Shown one piece after another: positions 1 to 8,873 of a stretch of 64,000 nucleotides of DNA (position 1 is the first letter of the stretch; every line of letters starts with the position of its first letter). Source of the stretch: GCA-2746795 sp964643965. GTDB taxonomy: Bacteria > Chloroflexota > Anaerolineae > Promineifilales > Promineifilaceae. The stretch covers positions 1 through 64,000 of the forward strand of contig CAZXVH010000014.1 of the NCBI GenBank assembly GCA_964643965.1. The letters run 5' to 3'. The position numbers and the translations under genes are program-made. The notes under the pieces were generated by a model. That model searched no databases, had not been told where the DNA came from, and saw only the letters and a program-made list of their open reading frames with translations.

Positions 1-57
1 GCCGGCTTTATGACAAAGACTGCCAGAACAAACAGTTGTTTTCCCTAATCCATTACC

Positions 58-85
58 TATAATCTCTCAGTTCGCTGATTTTAAA
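58..85 (+). repeat. IS left end: TSD TATAAT and terminal inverted repeat
   Basis: TATAAT (58-63) is followed by an end resembling, in inverted orientation, the one at 1862-1885. Matching parts are TCT, GTTCGC and ATTT. It marks the 3' side of the transposase gene. Confidence 0.6.
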
Positions 86-1885
86 ACCACTTTTGCAAAT
101 TCAGGCACCAAAGATGTGTAAACATCTTCGGTCATGCTCAGTAGCTGTAAAATTCGCGTTTGTATTGGTTTGAGCGGATTCAAATGTACCCATTCTTTTT
201 CTCCGTCGTGGATAATTGTTAAGATTATCCCGTTAAATACCCGCAGCAATGTCTCAGTACGAGGTGTATTTGTTTTCCGTGTTTTGTTTCCAGCATAAAC
301 ACCTTGCAGAGGTATTCCTTCTTCAGCCAATTGCTTCCTGACAACAAATTCTATCAATGTTAAGACGCGCAAGGCCAATGATAGCAAACGGATCAGCCCT
401 GTAATCTGGTCTTCTTTCTGCAAGTACATAGGCGTCAATGAAAGTGGATTCCCTTTCAACCGACTGTATCCATGTTCGTGCAAATAACTGTCCCGATAGA
501 CATCAACTGCTTTCGAGAGCGATAGTTTCCCTTCTGGCGCGTTTGTCGCATAAGCCCGCCAGCCCATTAAACGATATGCTTTCGCCAAATTTTCTGCTTT
601 CTCTTCGATTTTTAAGTGGAAAACAGTGCTTTTCTCGACTCTCGCGGGTCGTTGCTTGTAGACTCGTATCTTTTTACAGATAGTTTCCTCTATGATGGTT
701 ACTTCCAAATACGCTTCACATCCATGCGCTGTCAAGACAGTGTCCACGCTTGCTTGCAGTTCCGCCGCCGTTTCGGGATAGACATAGCCACGTCTCCGCT
801 CAACTAATTTCTTAATGGCAATTTCTGCTTTTTTTAGCTGCTCCTCTAATTGCGTCCGCTGTTTCTTGGCATACTCTGGTGTTAGTACGATAAATCGCCG
901 TTCTTCCCATTCATGCACGCACTCCTTCCCATTTTCCTGATAACTATCGCTATAGCTCTCCGTAACCGTAAATCCCTTGGCTATTAACGATTTCTTGCCT
1001 AGCTCATCCGTGACCAACACTTCTTCCAATACACGCTCTGCCTCTGGGCGAGTAGCAAACGCATCCAGGTAGTTAGTCATCATTTTGTCATCAACTTGCA
1101 CTTTTGACAGCGGCATCAGATAGCACTCTCCGTGACAGGCCAACTCGCTGCGAATGGCGAATGCACCCATTTTGGCATCACCGACGTATAACAACCCTTT
1201 CTTCCCATCTAAACTCTTTCGCGCTTCCACGACGACGGGTATATATAACACATCATCGGCCTGTTCTCCTGACACCGTTAGCGTCACCAGCGGCATTCCT
1301 AATGGGTCTAATGTCGCGCTTGCTATTTTCACCTGCCCCAAGTCTGGGCGATGGTCTTTGCTGTGTCCAAATTGAAGCAGGCCAGTTTCTGCAATTTGAC
1401 CGTAGCTGCTGGCCGTGGTTGTATCTATCCGTATTATTTCTAAATTGAGATCATATACGCGAATACTGTGCTTATTCACCGCGCATTCGCTTTTTTCCCA
1501 GATTTTATCATCGCTGAATTTGTTTAGGATAAGGGACAGTTTATCATCTGTGAAATCCAATTCATTTATTTCATCTATCTCCAGACAGTACAGCAAGGTA
1601 TGCTGTCGTTCAGCCACCCATTCTTGAAGATAACTTTTGCGGTGATCTCCTTCTGAGAGAATATAGGCTAACCAGATGGCTATGACGTAGCCTATTGCTA
1701 CTCCTTCCCAATTGCCGTGTTGTCCCAGTCGTTCATTGAAAATCTCAATGAGGCCAATTTGCTTGATGACTGCCAAGAGCAGGGGAATATCATCTACCCG
1801 TTCATTTTCGATTGCACTGATTTGTTCTTTCATGCACCCAGTTTCCAATCTTTTTTACTAATTTACAAATGGGCGAACCCAGAAT
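64..1885 (-). mobile_element. IS1634-type insertion sequence, complete
   Basis: A single-gene insertion sequence of about 1.82 kb. The left end (about 64-85) and the right end (about 1862-1885) form an imperfect terminal inverted repeat; both share the core GTTCGC followed by ATTT when read inward. The hexamer TATAAT lies directly outside both ends (58-63 and 1886-1891) in the same orientation, as expected for a target-site duplication of the 5-6 bases I recall for this family. Exact ends are uncertain by one or two bases. The transposase fills nearly the whole element, and both termini and an intact reading frame are present, so the copy may be active. Confidence 0.75.
67..1848 (-). CDS. IS1634 family transposase (DUF4277 + DDE)
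   Basis: Transposase that would cut and join the ends of its own insertion sequence. The protein has 593 residues, within the usual 500-600 of the family. Residues about 15-115 look like the N-terminal DUF4277 domain typical of IS1634 elements. The catalytic RNase H-like core follows: Asp142 (IDTTTASSYG), Asp224 (YVGDAKMGA) and Glu457 in YLHEHGYSRLKG, where Glu457 and Lys464 keep the E-x6-K spacing of IS4-like transposases. The insertion of about 230 residues between the second Asp and the Glu is normal for the family. The stop lies only a few bases inside the left inverted repeat. The frame is intact, with no sign of decay. Its base composition is lower in GC than most of the window and it contains no AACGGCCGTT, in line with recent arrival. 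Confidence 0.9.
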   Translation of the reverse strand: METGCMKEQISAIENERVDDIPLLLAVIKQIGLIEIFNERLGQHGNWEGVAIGYVIAIWLAYILSEGDHRKSYLQEWVAERQHTLLYCLEIDEINELDFTDDKLSLILNKFSDDKIWEKSECAVNKHSIRVYDLNLEIIRIDTTTASSYGQIAETGLLQFGHSKDHRPDLGQVKIASATLDPLGMPLVTLTVSGEQADDVLYIPVVVEARKSLDGKKGLLYVGDAKMGAFAIRSELACHGECYLMPLSKVQVDDKMMTNYLDAFATRPEAERVLEEVLVTDELGKKSLIAKGFTVTESYSDSYQENGKECVHEWEERRFIVLTPEYAKKQRTQLEEQLKKAEIAIKKLVERRRGYVYPETAAELQASVDTVLTAHGCEAYLEVTIIEETICKKIRVYKQRPARVEKSTVFHLKIEEKAENLAKAYRLMGWRAYATNAPEGKLSLSKAVDVYRDSYLHEHGYSRLKGNPLSLTPMYLQKEDQITGLIRLLSLALRVLTLIEFVVRKQLAEEGIPLQGVYAGNKTRKTNTPRTETLLRVFNGIILTIIHDGEKEWVHLNPLKPIQTRILQLLSMTEDVYTSLVPEFAKVVLKSAN

Positions 1886-1891
1886 TATAAT
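1862..1891 (-). repeat. IS right end: terminal inverted repeat and TSD TATAAT
   Basis: Read on the minus strand this is TCTGGGTTCGCCCATTTG, matching the left end at about 13 of 18 positions. A direct copy of TATAAT (1886-1891) follows outside. The transposase promoter should lie just inside. Confidence 0.6.
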
Positions 1892-1981
1892 GCAAACGTA
1901 TTTAATGGCTAATCATCCGGCATGATAATGAGATATCTCAAACAGATTTGTTTATAACAACGATTTATAGGAGCAAAACAA

Positions 1982-2977
1982 ATGAAAGGTAAATTTTTAT
2001 ATATCTTGTTTGGAGCAGCCATCACGCTGTTCGCCATCAGCGGTGTGCTGGTATTATCGTTACAGCGGGCTGCTGCTCAAACCAACTCGTCTATATCTGA
2101 ACAACAGACAGAACCAACCCCCTTACCGGAACCGACAGCCGCGGCAATCGCCACCATTATGGAAGCAGTCAATACAACAGAAACAGTTGATCCCGCTGCT
2201 GCCGCAAAATCCTCTCTTGAAGACGCTGCCCAAACCCCTTTTCTGGGTACGGCCGAAAACCCACAAACCAATATTGAGGAAATCAGAGAATATGCCGCCA
2301 AACTCACCACAATATACGAAGCCTCAATTCTGGGCAAACCCGGCTGGCTGCACCTGCAATATGAGGAATATGAACCAGTAGAATTTCGCGGCAATGGTCA
2401 ACCGGCGTCAGGCTTAACCGTAGCCGACCTCTATCCGGATGATGTTACCATATTTGAGGACTGGTATCTGATCGACGAACAAGGCTTTTATCAACAACGA
2501 GTAGGTCATACCCGCACCATAGATGGTGAAATTCTACAACGTATGGTTACTGCTAATGGAGAAATCGTCAATCTAACTATCCAGGCAGCAGACCCGAATT
2601 ATGAAAAACAATCATTAATATCGATTCAGGATAAAGTTCCCCTCAATATTTATGGCATTCCTTACCTGTTACAGACAGCGCAAGAATACAAAAGGTCCGA
2701 GGTGTATGCTTGGCAGGAAGATGGCAAGTATATGATTGTGTTCACATATTGGAATGAAAAACCCGACAAATTTATGAACACTGAAACCATCATTTATGGG
2801 AGCCAATATATATATACGATTGATGCAAATACCGGTGTTTTCCTTTCGAGTGATTTTCTATTAAATGACGGGACATCCTGGTTTCTTCATACACAAAACA
2901 AGAACTTTTTGGTCGAATTAATGGAAAAATTACCAGAAGATGCACAACAGACCTTAACAACCGCTAGTGAACAATAA
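1982..2977 (+). CDS. secreted protein of unknown function
   Basis: I do not recognise a family in this 331-residue protein. Residues 1-33 form a clear signal peptide (short basic start, hydrophobic core FGAAITLFAISGVLVLSL, then AAAQT). A low-complexity Pro/Glu/Thr/Ala stretch runs to about residue 85, a likely cell-surface linker. The remainder is a globular region rich in aromatic and acidic residues, with no cysteines or enzyme motif that I can see. The start is supported by AGGAG eight bases upstream. It lies just downstream of the insertion sequence and is followed by another secreted protein, so the two are probably co-transcribed up to the terminator at 3492. The pair is less GC-rich than most of the window and lacks the AACGGCCGTT palindrome, which suggests acquired DNA. 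Confidence 0.75.
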   Translation: MKGKFLYILFGAAITLFAISGVLVLSLQRAAAQTNSSISEQQTEPTPLPEPTAAAIATIMEAVNTTETVDPAAAAKSSLEDAAQTPFLGTAENPQTNIEEIREYAAKLTTIYEASILGKPGWLHLQYEEYEPVEFRGNGQPASGLTVADLYPDDVTIFEDWYLIDEQGFYQQRVGHTRTIDGEILQRMVTANGEIVNLTIQAADPNYEKQSLISIQDKVPLNIYGIPYLLQTAQEYKRSEVYAWQEDGKYMIVFTYWNEKPDKFMNTETIIYGSQYIYTIDANTGVFLSSDFLLNDGTSWFLHTQNKNFLVELMEKLPEDAQQTLTTASEQ

Positions 2978-2993
2978 AGAAGAGGGCCATATC

Positions 2994-3464
2994 ATGAAAA
3001 TTTTCTCAAAACGTCAACTGTGTGCGGTGGTTTTAGCGACATTCTTTACGATCCTTTTTCTGTTCCGCGTATATGCTGCGCCCTCAGCAGTATGGAATTC
3101 TAATTTTGCAGGCGTCACAACAGCTATAGCAGAAAAGGATGTAAGTTACACCTCGCCTGACACCTTTTATTGCGTATCCAGGAGTTACACCAATTATCCC
3201 AGCTTTAAAATCACGCACCTTGGTTACAATACATTCAGCTGTACTGTCTGGAAAAATGGCGTCTATGCTAACGGTTGGTCCAGAACGACAGGGGGCGTGA
3301 ATTGGAACAGTTCCTACCAAATTGATTCAGGAAATGTTAAGGTTAGTTTCACTCAAGGACAATCTCGAAAAGTTACAGCGGCAGGTTCTCATGATTTTGG
3401 ACATTTTAATGGTCAAAGTTATGATTGGGATCCGCCTTTAAGCGCCACTGGCAATTATCCATAG
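2994..3464 (+). CDS. small secreted protein of unknown function
   Basis: A 156-residue exported protein. I chose the ATG at 2994 over the upstream GTG at 2967, because the latter overlaps the previous gene, whereas AAGAGGG lies directly before 2994 and the protein then begins with a normal signal peptide (MKIFSKRQL, hydrophobic stretch, then VYAAPS). The mature part is rich in Ser, Thr, Tyr, Asn and Trp and has two cysteines (in FYCVSRS and FSCTVWK) that could pair outside the cell. The composition suggests a beta-sandwich, but no family is recognisable. It follows the gene at 1982 by 16 bases and ends about 27 bases before a strong terminator, so it is the last gene of that short operon. Confidence 0.7.
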   Translation: MKIFSKRQLCAVVLATFFTILFLFRVYAAPSAVWNSNFAGVTTAIAEKDVSYTSPDTFYCVSRSYTNYPSFKITHLGYNTFSCTVWKNGVYANGWSRTTGGVNWNSSYQIDSGNVKVSFTQGQSRKVTAAGSHDFGHFNGQSYDWDPPLSATGNYP

Positions 3465-3491
3465 CGCTGTAGTGCAGATAATTTAACGTTT

Positions 3492-3528
3492 AAAGGCTGA
3501 TGATTTCATCTGATCATCAGCCTTTTTT
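3492..3528 (+). terminator. Rho-independent terminator
   Basis: A 13-base-pair stem (AAAGGCTGATGAT paired with ATCATCAGCCTTT) with an 8-base loop and a run of six T. It ends the transcript of the two secreted-protein genes at 1982-3464. Confidence 0.9.
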
Positions 3529-3561
3529 ACTGACCTATTGGTGTGTTAAAATAGAAAACAT

Positions 3562-4560
3562 ATGGAGTTGACATCTATAAAAACCCAACTATGGCAAAGG
3601 CGGCAGGAAATCGCCACCCTCTGGCAAACATCCCTTGCCGAATTTGATCACACTTATCCATTACCTTTAAACCAATTCACAAAACTGGTTGAAGATTTCA
3701 TCATCGTACTTTTTCAAACGCCTCTGGTTGGTGAAGAAGCCTACGCCTTGGGCGCCGATTTTGTGCAAACGCACCATGTTCATCCAGAGGTTTTAACGAG
3801 AACTCAAACCATTTTGCTACAAGAACTGCCCTCTGAATTATGCCCGGAAGATCTAAAAGCGGTGCAGTCTCGATTAATCCAGACATACAATCATTTTTTC
3901 GCAGGCTATAGTGAATTTGCTTATATGCGTCTGATTGAAAGCCAGGCAAAAGAGATCAAAGGGTTAAGCACACGCCACGAAAAAGTCACATTATTTTCTA
4001 TTAATCAGCATGACGCCTGGCTTTCTTTGGTGGAACAAGTCTCAAATCCGATTATTTTTCATGACGGAACACATATTCTGGGGGTTAATCCAGCAATCTA
4101 TACCTTGCCGATTTCTCTACCACAGACATTAAAAGAGGTCCCTGTCTTGAATCTATTTGTCCCCTGGGCGCAAAAATCGCTTAAATCAATATTACAAAGC
4201 ACTATATTGACAGCATATGAAACGGCCGTTCTCATCCCAGAAGACATCCCCCTTTCCATATCATTTCAGAATATTTCTCTCTAATACCAGCAGCAAGACG
4301 CCTACGCCCTCATCATCCATACCCTACCTGCGGAAAACAAACAGCCGTCGCCAACCTCAAACATCACTTGCTTAACCAAGCGCGAAGCCCAAATGTTAAA
4401 ATTCGTCAGCATGGACTATAGAGATGAAACCATTGCTGAAATACTAAAAATCAGCGCCACCACCGTCAAATTTCACCTGCGAAATGCAAAAAAGAAACTG
4501 GGTATTTCCTCCCGCGCCGCCGCCGTTTATAAAGCCTGGCAAGATGGCATTCTAAATTAG
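3562..4560 (+). pseudogene. LuxR-type transcription regulator interrupted by one in-frame stop
   Basis: The frame from ATG 3562 runs to TAA at 4282-4284 (240 residues). The same frame then continues without a shift to TAG at 4558-4560. The second part contains a textbook LuxR-type helix-turn-helix: LTKREAQMLKFV, then ETIAEILKISATTVKFHLRNAKKKLGISSRAAAV. The first part is an all-alpha/PAS-like sensory region with no recognised family. Changing TAA to CAA, one C-to-T transition, would give a continuous protein of 332 residues, Gln being natural in the local YQQQ context. As read, the product lacks its DNA-binding domain, so this is probably a fresh pseudogene; a sequencing error or stop readthrough is also possible. 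The first AACGGCCGTT of the window lies inside it (about 4222). No clear target operon is adjacent. Confidence 0.8.
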
Positions 4561-4587
4561 TAACAATCTACCTACCAGCAGCCCCAT

Positions 4588-4616
4588 CCACTGTCCACTG
4601 CCCACTATCCCCCACT
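4588..4616. repeat. heptad repeat tract at methyltransferase stop
   Basis: About three units of the type CCACTGT/CCACTGC/CCACTAT with a 7-base period. The stop codon of the minus-strand methyltransferase lies in the tract (GGGGGATAGTGG on that strand), the same junction seen at the ccmG stop near 42428. Confidence 0.6.
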
Positions 4617-5408
4617 CTTCCGCGCCAGCACCAAGTCATAATCCACCTGCCACACCAGCGTCTCCACCGCCTCCAGACCCAGCGAACGCAGCAGCTTTTC
4701 AAACCCTTCTTGCGACCGGTAACGGCCGATAAACGTTTTCGCTTCCCAGCCCCGCCGCCGCGTCACCATCAGGCTGCCACCCGGTTTAAGCACCCGCACA
4801 AACTCCCGCAGGGCGGCTTTGTCTGAGGGGAAAAACTCCAGCGATTCCAGACAGGAGACGCCGTGGAAAGTGGCATCGGGAAAGGCGAGATGGTCGGCGG
4901 TTTGTTGGCTGAGCAGGTAACGGCCGTTATACCCCCCCAGCTTCTCCTCCGCATAAGCCAACATCCGCGCCGACGCATCCACCCCCACCACCTTACCGTT
5001 AAACAAAGGCTCTTCCAGCAAAAAATACGGCGCCCGCCCTGTGCCTGTGGCCGCATCCAACAAACGCAGCGCGGGCAGTGGTGGCAAATGTTCCAGATAA
5101 GGCTTAATCATAAAATATTGCTCCGCGTCCGCATCGAATTCCTTGATGCCATCGTACTTATGCGCCGTCACATCATACAGCCACACCACCACCCGCCGCC
5201 CCAAATAAACCCCTTCCGTAATCACCAGCAGCCAATAAAGCAGCGCCGCCACAACCGCCATGAGCAGCAGTGCGAAAAGAAGCCAAAGCAAAAATGAAAT
5301 AGCCATAGTCAGGATTGTAGTGAGGGCTGAATCACCGGGCAACCATTTGAGCAAGCGGGGTATGCGAAGAAGCTCCAGCCCTAAAAATTGCGAGGGGTAT
5401 ACGCCCAT
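4605..5408 (-). CDS. membrane-anchored class I SAM-dependent methyltransferase
   Basis: A 267-residue protein. Residues about 25-75 hold one long or two short hydrophobic segments (ALTTILTMAISFLLWLLFALLLMAVVAALLYWLLVI), which should anchor it in the membrane. The rest is a Methyltransf_11-type Rossmann domain: motif I LLDAATGTGRAP near residue 128, an acidic residue closing strand 2 in VVGVDAS, and a post-motif FHGVSCLESLEFFPSDKAALREFVRVLKPGGSLMVTRR typical of methyltransferases acting on lipids, quinones or other small molecules. The substrate cannot be told from sequence. The N-terminal anchor suggests a lipid-phase substrate. The next gene is divergent (histidine kinase, 5525). The stop codon lies in a heptad repeat tract. 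Confidence 0.8.
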   Translation of the reverse strand: MGVYPSQFLGLELLRIPRLLKWLPGDSALTTILTMAISFLLWLLFALLLMAVVAALLYWLLVITEGVYLGRRVVVWLYDVTAHKYDGIKEFDADAEQYFMIKPYLEHLPPLPALRLLDAATGTGRAPYFLLEEPLFNGKVVGVDASARMLAYAEEKLGGYNGRYLLSQQTADHLAFPDATFHGVSCLESLEFFPSDKAALREFVRVLKPGGSLMVTRRRGWEAKTFIGRYRSQEGFEKLLRSLGLEAVETLVWQVDYDLVLARKSGG

Positions 5409-5524
5409 GTTATAATTTCCGGTATTATGGTCAAGTCATTGCACTTGACGCGCTTGCTTATCAACTCACCCTGGTACAAAGTCGTCTAAAAGGGAAACTG
5501 TTTAGAAAAGGATACACAACACAC

Positions 5525-8500
5525 ATGCCGCTAGAGTTATGGGGGGCGGCGGATTCGATAGCCTTATCGTTTCCAGCTCGCCCACTCGAATACTTGTTGT
5601 TGCTGTTGTACGTTTCCCTGCTGGTATACATTTTGTACGCCCGGCGATACCAATTTAAACAGATCACCTCACGCGACCTGGCTCTAACCGGGGGGCTGGC
5701 GGCGGCTGGCCTGCTCACCAGCCAACTTTTCCCCATCCACCTCACCTTCGCCAATCAACTGTCACCGCTCTCCGCCGCACTCAATCCTGTCACCATCATT
5801 GCCCCCTTTGCCGTGGCGCCTCTGCTGTTTGCGGCCACTTTGCTCAACCCCATCGGCGCATTACTGGTGGGCGCGGCCACCGGTTTGGGCGTGGCTCTGG
5901 GCCAGACGCATGAACTGTACGCTATCTTCAACTACGGCTTCATTGGCCTGCTCATCGCTGTCTTCATCCAGCAAAATTATCAAGGCGATTTGTTTGAATG
6001 GCTGCGCAAGCCGATCATCACCGGGCCGCTGGGCATGGGCATCATGGCCCTCATTTTGGGCTTTGCTGTTTTTGTCAGTGCAGACCCCAGCGCCGGTAAT
6101 CTGGCCGCTTTCGATTTGGCAACTTCGACGGTAACGGCAAATTTCCTGCCATTGGTACTGGAGGGTCTCATCGCCGGCGGCCTGGTTATGCTGGTGTGGT
6201 TGGGCGCTCCGCAGCTAAAACCACGCCCGCAAACGCTGATTCCCACGCCCTGGCAGCGCAGTTTAGGCCAGCGCCTCATCATGAATTTTGTCTTGTTTGC
6301 GGCGGTGGTGCTGGTGCTGATGGTATTTGTGGTTTACACCGTGGCCGTTACCGTCTCCACGCAGTTGGTCATCAACCAGATGGCCCACAACGCCCAAACC
6401 GTCTCGGCGCAAATCCCCGCTTTTCGGGGCAATTTACAAAATCTGCTCTCTGTTAATTATGATCAGACCCAACTGCTAAACCCGGACAGCGGCGAAAGTC
6501 AGAAAGCCTTACAGCAGTTGTTCCGCGTCAACCCCTTTTACCGGCGCATCTTCCTGGTCAATGCCGACCAGAGTATCACCACCTATTTCCCGCAAGAAGG
6601 GGAAGACGTGACGCTCTCTGATTTGGAGAAAACGGCCGTTCTCGAAGCCATCCAGGACAACCGATCCGCCACCACCTCCGCCCTCTCTACCAACGACGAA
6701 TACATCGTCAGCTTCATCGTGCCCGTGTTGGACGAAGCCAATCGGCCCACCGCCGCCCTCGTCGGCCGGGTGCCGGAAATCTCCCTCAACGAACTCATCA
6801 TGGGATTAGAAGGCGTGGTGGGGCGCGGCGCCGGCTTCATCGTTGATGAGCGGGGCGAAATCATCGCCCACGCCGACGGCGACAAACTGCTCAGCGATTG
6901 GCAGCCGCCCACCGACCTCATCCGCGCCATTGAAACGGAGCAAACGCCGCCCGGCGTCGCCTACCAGGGGCGCGACAGCCAGACTAACGCCCGTGAACTC
7001 GTCTACTACATCAAAGGCGAATCCCATCCCTGGACGGTGGTCATCACCGCCCCTTACGCCACCGTCCTCAACCTGGCTTTGGGCATTGGCGTACCGCTAG
7101 CGGCCGTTATGGTCATCATTTCCGCCTTGTTTTACATCATCTTTGCCTTCCTGGGTCGGGACATCACCCGCCCCATCACTGAACTGGCCGACGCCTCTAC
7201 CAAAATGGCCCAGGGCGACGAGTGGAGTCCTGAATACATGGCGCAGCGTGATGACGAGATCGGGCAGCTGACCCGCGCCTTCACCGTGATGCAGCGCTCC
7301 ATTAAACAACGGCTCAACGAGTCTGCCCTGCTGCTCGACGTCAGCGAAGATGTCTCCAGCAGCCTGGACATCACCAATGGCATGCCCGCCATTTTGCGCG
7401 GCGCATTCCGCGGAACTGGGGCGGTGGGCGCCCGGGCGGTGGTGCAAAATCCCAACACCGGCCAACCCCTCACCTTTGGTGAAGGGCCGGCCGCCGCCGA
7501 CATGACCCGCCTGGATCGGGCGCTTATCAACGCCCTGCGCCATAAAGAGCAGCTTATCCTGGAATCACCGGCCGAAATGACCAAAGCGCTCAACCTGCCC
7601 ACTGATCATGAGACCCCCATTCACTCTTTAATTGCCCTGCCGCTCACCTCCAAAGAACGCTTCCAGGGCATGATCTGGGTGGGCTACCGCACAGCCCACC
7701 AGCCGGACACGGCCGAACTCAATCTGCTCAACACCCTGGCCAGTCAGGCCATTGTCCTGGTGGAAAATGCCCGTTTGTTTGCCACTTCAGAAGGGGGTCG
7801 CCGTCGCCTGGCGGCCGTTTTAGCCAGCACCACCGATGGCGTCATCGTCACCGACCAGACGCAGCGGGTCTTACTGATCAATCGGGCCATGGAGCGCATC
7901 TTCAACTTGAAAGCGGTAGACGTAGTGGGACGCCCCGTAGCCAATATCATCCCCTCGCCGCCGCTGGTGGATGCGTTAACCAGCAAAGAGGAAGCAGCCC
8001 GCAACCGGGAAATACCCGTCGGCAAAAACACGGTCTATTATGCCTCCACCTCTACCATTGTGGGCACGGATGGTCAGGTGATGGGGCGGGTGGCTGTGTT
8101 GCACGACATCACCCATCTCAAAGAAATTGACGCCATGAAATCCGACTTTGTAGCCACCGTTTCCCACGATTTGCGCAGTCCGCTCACCTTTATGCGCGGC
8201 TATGCCACCATGCTGACGATGGTGGGCGACATGAACGAGAAACAAGAAGATTATGTGGAAAAGATTCTCGGCGGCATCGACCAAATGGCGAAACTGGTGG
8301 ATGATTTATTAGACTTGGGGCGCATTGAATCCGGCACCACGCTGCACGAAGACAGAATTGAAGTGGAGCCGCTGCTGGCCGACCTGGCCACAGAATATTG
8401 GCAGCACGCGCATATGTCTGGCATTAAGTTGGAAGTGGATGTGTCGCCCAAGGATTTGATTTTTGTGGGCGACAAGCGGCTCATCCGGCAGGCATTGACC

Positions 8501-8824
8501 AACCTTGTCACCAACGGCGTCAAGTATGCTCCAGACAGCGGCGTGATGAAATTACACGCTGAAAAATCCGGCAATGAAGTGGTCTTCCAGGTGATGGATC
8601 ATGGTCCGGGCATCGCCCAGGCAGACCAGATGCGCCTGTTTGAACGCTTTTATCGGGCACAGGAAAAAGGGACGGAGAAGGTGAAGGGGTCGGGCCTGGG
8701 GCTGGCCATTGTGAAATCAATTGCCGAGAAGCATGGGGGCCGGGCTTGGTGCCAGAGCAAACGGGGCACAGGCACGACGTTTTTCCTGGCTGTGCCGCTC
8801 TCGCAAAACGGCCGTACCCCGTAG
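5525..8824 (+). CDS. multidomain membrane sensor histidine kinase (cache, HAMP, GAF, PAS, HisKA, HATPase)
   Basis: A 1099-residue kinase that should phosphorylate a response regulator on sensing an extracellular and perhaps a cytoplasmic signal. Domain order: a multi-spanning N-terminal membrane region (about 1-225); a further membrane segment (about 250-280); an extracytoplasmic cache-like domain (about 285-505); a transmembrane helix (about 515-540); HAMP (RDITRPITELADASTKMAQGD); GAF (about 610-750); PAS (RRRLAAVLASTTDGVIVTDQ); HisKA with phospho-acceptor His near 881 in VSHDLRSPL; and HATPase_c with N box NLVTNGVKYAP, G1 DHGPGIA and G2 GSGLGLAIV. All key residues are present. No response regulator is adjacent and the next gene is on the other strand, so it is an orphan kinase. 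The polytopic N-terminal region before the cache domain is uncommon. Confidence 0.92.
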   Translation: MPLELWGAADSIALSFPARPLEYLLLLLYVSLLVYILYARRYQFKQITSRDLALTGGLAAAGLLTSQLFPIHLTFANQLSPLSAALNPVTIIAPFAVAPLLFAATLLNPIGALLVGAATGLGVALGQTHELYAIFNYGFIGLLIAVFIQQNYQGDLFEWLRKPIITGPLGMGIMALILGFAVFVSADPSAGNLAAFDLATSTVTANFLPLVLEGLIAGGLVMLVWLGAPQLKPRPQTLIPTPWQRSLGQRLIMNFVLFAAVVLVLMVFVVYTVAVTVSTQLVINQMAHNAQTVSAQIPAFRGNLQNLLSVNYDQTQLLNPDSGESQKALQQLFRVNPFYRRIFLVNADQSITTYFPQEGEDVTLSDLEKTAVLEAIQDNRSATTSALSTNDEYIVSFIVPVLDEANRPTAALVGRVPEISLNELIMGLEGVVGRGAGFIVDERGEIIAHADGDKLLSDWQPPTDLIRAIETEQTPPGVAYQGRDSQTNARELVYYIKGESHPWTVVITAPYATVLNLALGIGVPLAAVMVIISALFYIIFAFLGRDITRPITELADASTKMAQGDEWSPEYMAQRDDEIGQLTRAFTVMQRSIKQRLNESALLLDVSEDVSSSLDITNGMPAILRGAFRGTGAVGARAVVQNPNTGQPLTFGEGPAAADMTRLDRALINALRHKEQLILESPAEMTKALNLPTDHETPIHSLIALPLTSKERFQGMIWVGYRTAHQPDTAELNLLNTLASQAIVLVENARLFATSEGGRRRLAAVLASTTDGVIVTDQTQRVLLINRAMERIFNLKAVDVVGRPVANIIPSPPLVDALTSKEEAARNREIPVGKNTVYYASTSTIVGTDGQVMGRVAVLHDITHLKEIDAMKSDFVATVSHDLRSPLTFMRGYATMLTMVGDMNEKQEDYVEKILGGIDQMAKLVDDLLDLGRIESGTTLHEDRIEVEPLLADLATEYWQHAHMSGIKLEVDVSPKDLIFVGDKRLIRQALTNLVTNGVKYAPDSGVMKLHAEKSGNEVVFQVMDHGPGIAQADQMRLFERFYRAQEKGTEKVKGSGLGLAIVKSIAEKHGGRAWCQSKRGTGTTFFLAVPLSQNGRTP

Positions 8825-8873
8825 ACGTAGAGGTTCACCTTTTCTGAAAAAGTTGAGCTTCCTGGCCCCCCTC

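Noticed and set aside
1886..1891. TATAAT as promoter for the gene at 1982
   Set aside because: It is 90 bases from the ATG, has no good -35 box and is better explained as target duplication of the insertion sequence, since the same hexamer flanks the other end.
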